Origin: Clostridiaceae bacterium
Lineage (GTDB): Bacteria > Bacillota > Clostridia > Oscillospirales > Acutalibacteraceae
Reading direction: 5' to 3'
Length of the DNA: 64,000 bases
Assembly (NCBI GenBank): GCA_016295355.1
Contig: JAEDLK010000003.1
Coordinates: forward strand, 1 to 64,000
A program made the translations under genes and the position numbers. Shown one piece after another: positions 63,572 to 64,000 of this stretch. Position 1 is the first letter of the stretch; every line of letters begins with the position of its first letter. A model generated the notes under the pieces. It made no database searches. It saw only the letters and a program-made list of their open reading frames with translations, and was not told the origin of the DNA.

Positions 63572-63601
63572 GGCACTTCTCCCCTCGGCTTCTTCGCCGA
63601 T

Positions 63602-64000
63602 TCACATATAAAATCCGTACTGTAAAATAATACGCCCTTTTTTGGAAACACCGGCGCAATCCGTCACGGTAAAGCGACCGCATCCCCGTATGCTGATTTT
63701 CTGTCCGTTTCTAACTTCGGCCGTCACCTTTTCGCAACAAAGCCCGTCAAGGCAGACAAGCCCCTGCGCGATGGTTTGTTGTGCCTTTTGACGGGAGGTT
63801 CCCATCAAGGCCGACACCACACAGTCCAACCGCATAGAAGCCACCGTAGCGGTCTTTTCGCATAAACAGGAGAATCCCGGCAACGGCTCCAAAACGCCGA
63901 CAGACACTTGAACGCCGACACCGCCGACCTTGGTCATCTGCTGCGTAATATAGGAAGCGTTTTCGCTTAAAACGAACACCACCGCCCGTCCCGGTTCTAC
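63602..64000 (-). CDS. YlmH-like S4-domain RNA-binding protein (partial, 5' end beyond window)
   Basis: The frame is open to the window edge, so the start is missing; about 132 residues are visible. The C-terminal S4 domain is seen in MRLDCVVSALMGTSRQKAQQTIAQGLVCLDG followed by GQKISIRGCGRFTV. The preceding part (VEPGRAVVFVLSENASYITQQMTKVGG) fits the middle domain of YlmH, an RNA-binding protein linked to stalled-ribosome rescue and cell division. It precedes divIVA, as expected. Confidence 0.88.
   Translation of the reverse strand, partial: VEPGRAVVFVLSENASYITQQMTKVGGVGVQVSVGVLEPLPGFSCLCEKTATVASMRLDCVVSALMGTSRQKAQQTIAQGLVCLDGLCCEKVTAEVRNGQKISIRGCGRFTVTDCAGVSKKGRIILQYGFYM

Overview
The window looks like a chromosomal segment of a low- to mid-GC Gram-positive anaerobe of the class Clostridia, most likely an uncultured gut relative of the Oscillospiraceae/Ruminococcaceae. 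The basis is the gene content (RNase J, PNPase, DnaD/DnaC-type helicase loader, HemZ, split transketolase, LspA, DivIVA and YlmH), strong AGGAGG-like ribosome binding sites, sigma-A promoters with 17-bp spacers, and a T-box leader. The family assignment is an inference; there is no rRNA here. I see no phage, insertion sequence, CRISPR array, tRNA or rRNA. This is core chromosome with a few accessory metabolic genes.

Layout. 1-9660 (minus): start of a probable dnaB, rplI, RNase J, a small lipoprotein, secF-secD, an aspartate-type aminotransferase, and a serine hydrolase/GH13 pair. 9660-15470 (plus): rpsO, pnp, prfC and a CmpB-like membrane protein; rpsO and pnp carry structured leaders. 15836-18991 (minus): a TPM-domain protein with LemA, and a DEAD-box RNA helicase. 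19508-26870 (plus): purB and glyA, a long gene-poor stretch, then a two-gene unit (AAC(3)-family acetyltransferase plus a 918-residue glycosidase-like protein) behind a three-way-junction leader. 26885-33682 (minus): a complete F-type ATP synthase operon (I-a-c-b-delta-alpha-gamma-beta-epsilon). Its c subunit carries two membrane glutamates and its epsilon subunit lacks the C-terminal helices. Then galE.

34833-37243 (plus): DnaD-like protein, DnaC/DnaI-like loader and a 70-residue membrane/coiled-coil protein. 37268-39306 (minus): T-box leader, Lrp/AsnC regulator and aminotransferase. 39331-45479 (minus): a compact unit of murD, two M42 peptidases, a GNAT protein, a methionine-gamma-lyase-like PLP enzyme and a possible beta-propeller protein. 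45560-49184 (minus): MFS transporter, glycerophosphodiesterase and MATE transporter. 49319-59230 (minus): recJ, relA/spoT, dtd, a metallo-hydrolase, hemZ, a CDP-alcohol phosphatidyltransferase and a two-gene ABC exporter. 59264-64000 (minus): split transketolase, then ylmH (cut by the edge), divIVA, lspA and an rluD-type pseudouridine synthase.

The most interesting items are the structured leader of the AAC(3)-like/glycosidase unit, the T-box (likely alanine) over an Lrp-aminotransferase pair, the two-carboxylate (Na+-type) ATP synthase rotor subunit, and the long hairpin in the pnp leader. Starts were adjusted to the best ribosome binding site, so several CDS begin inside the longest possible reading frame.
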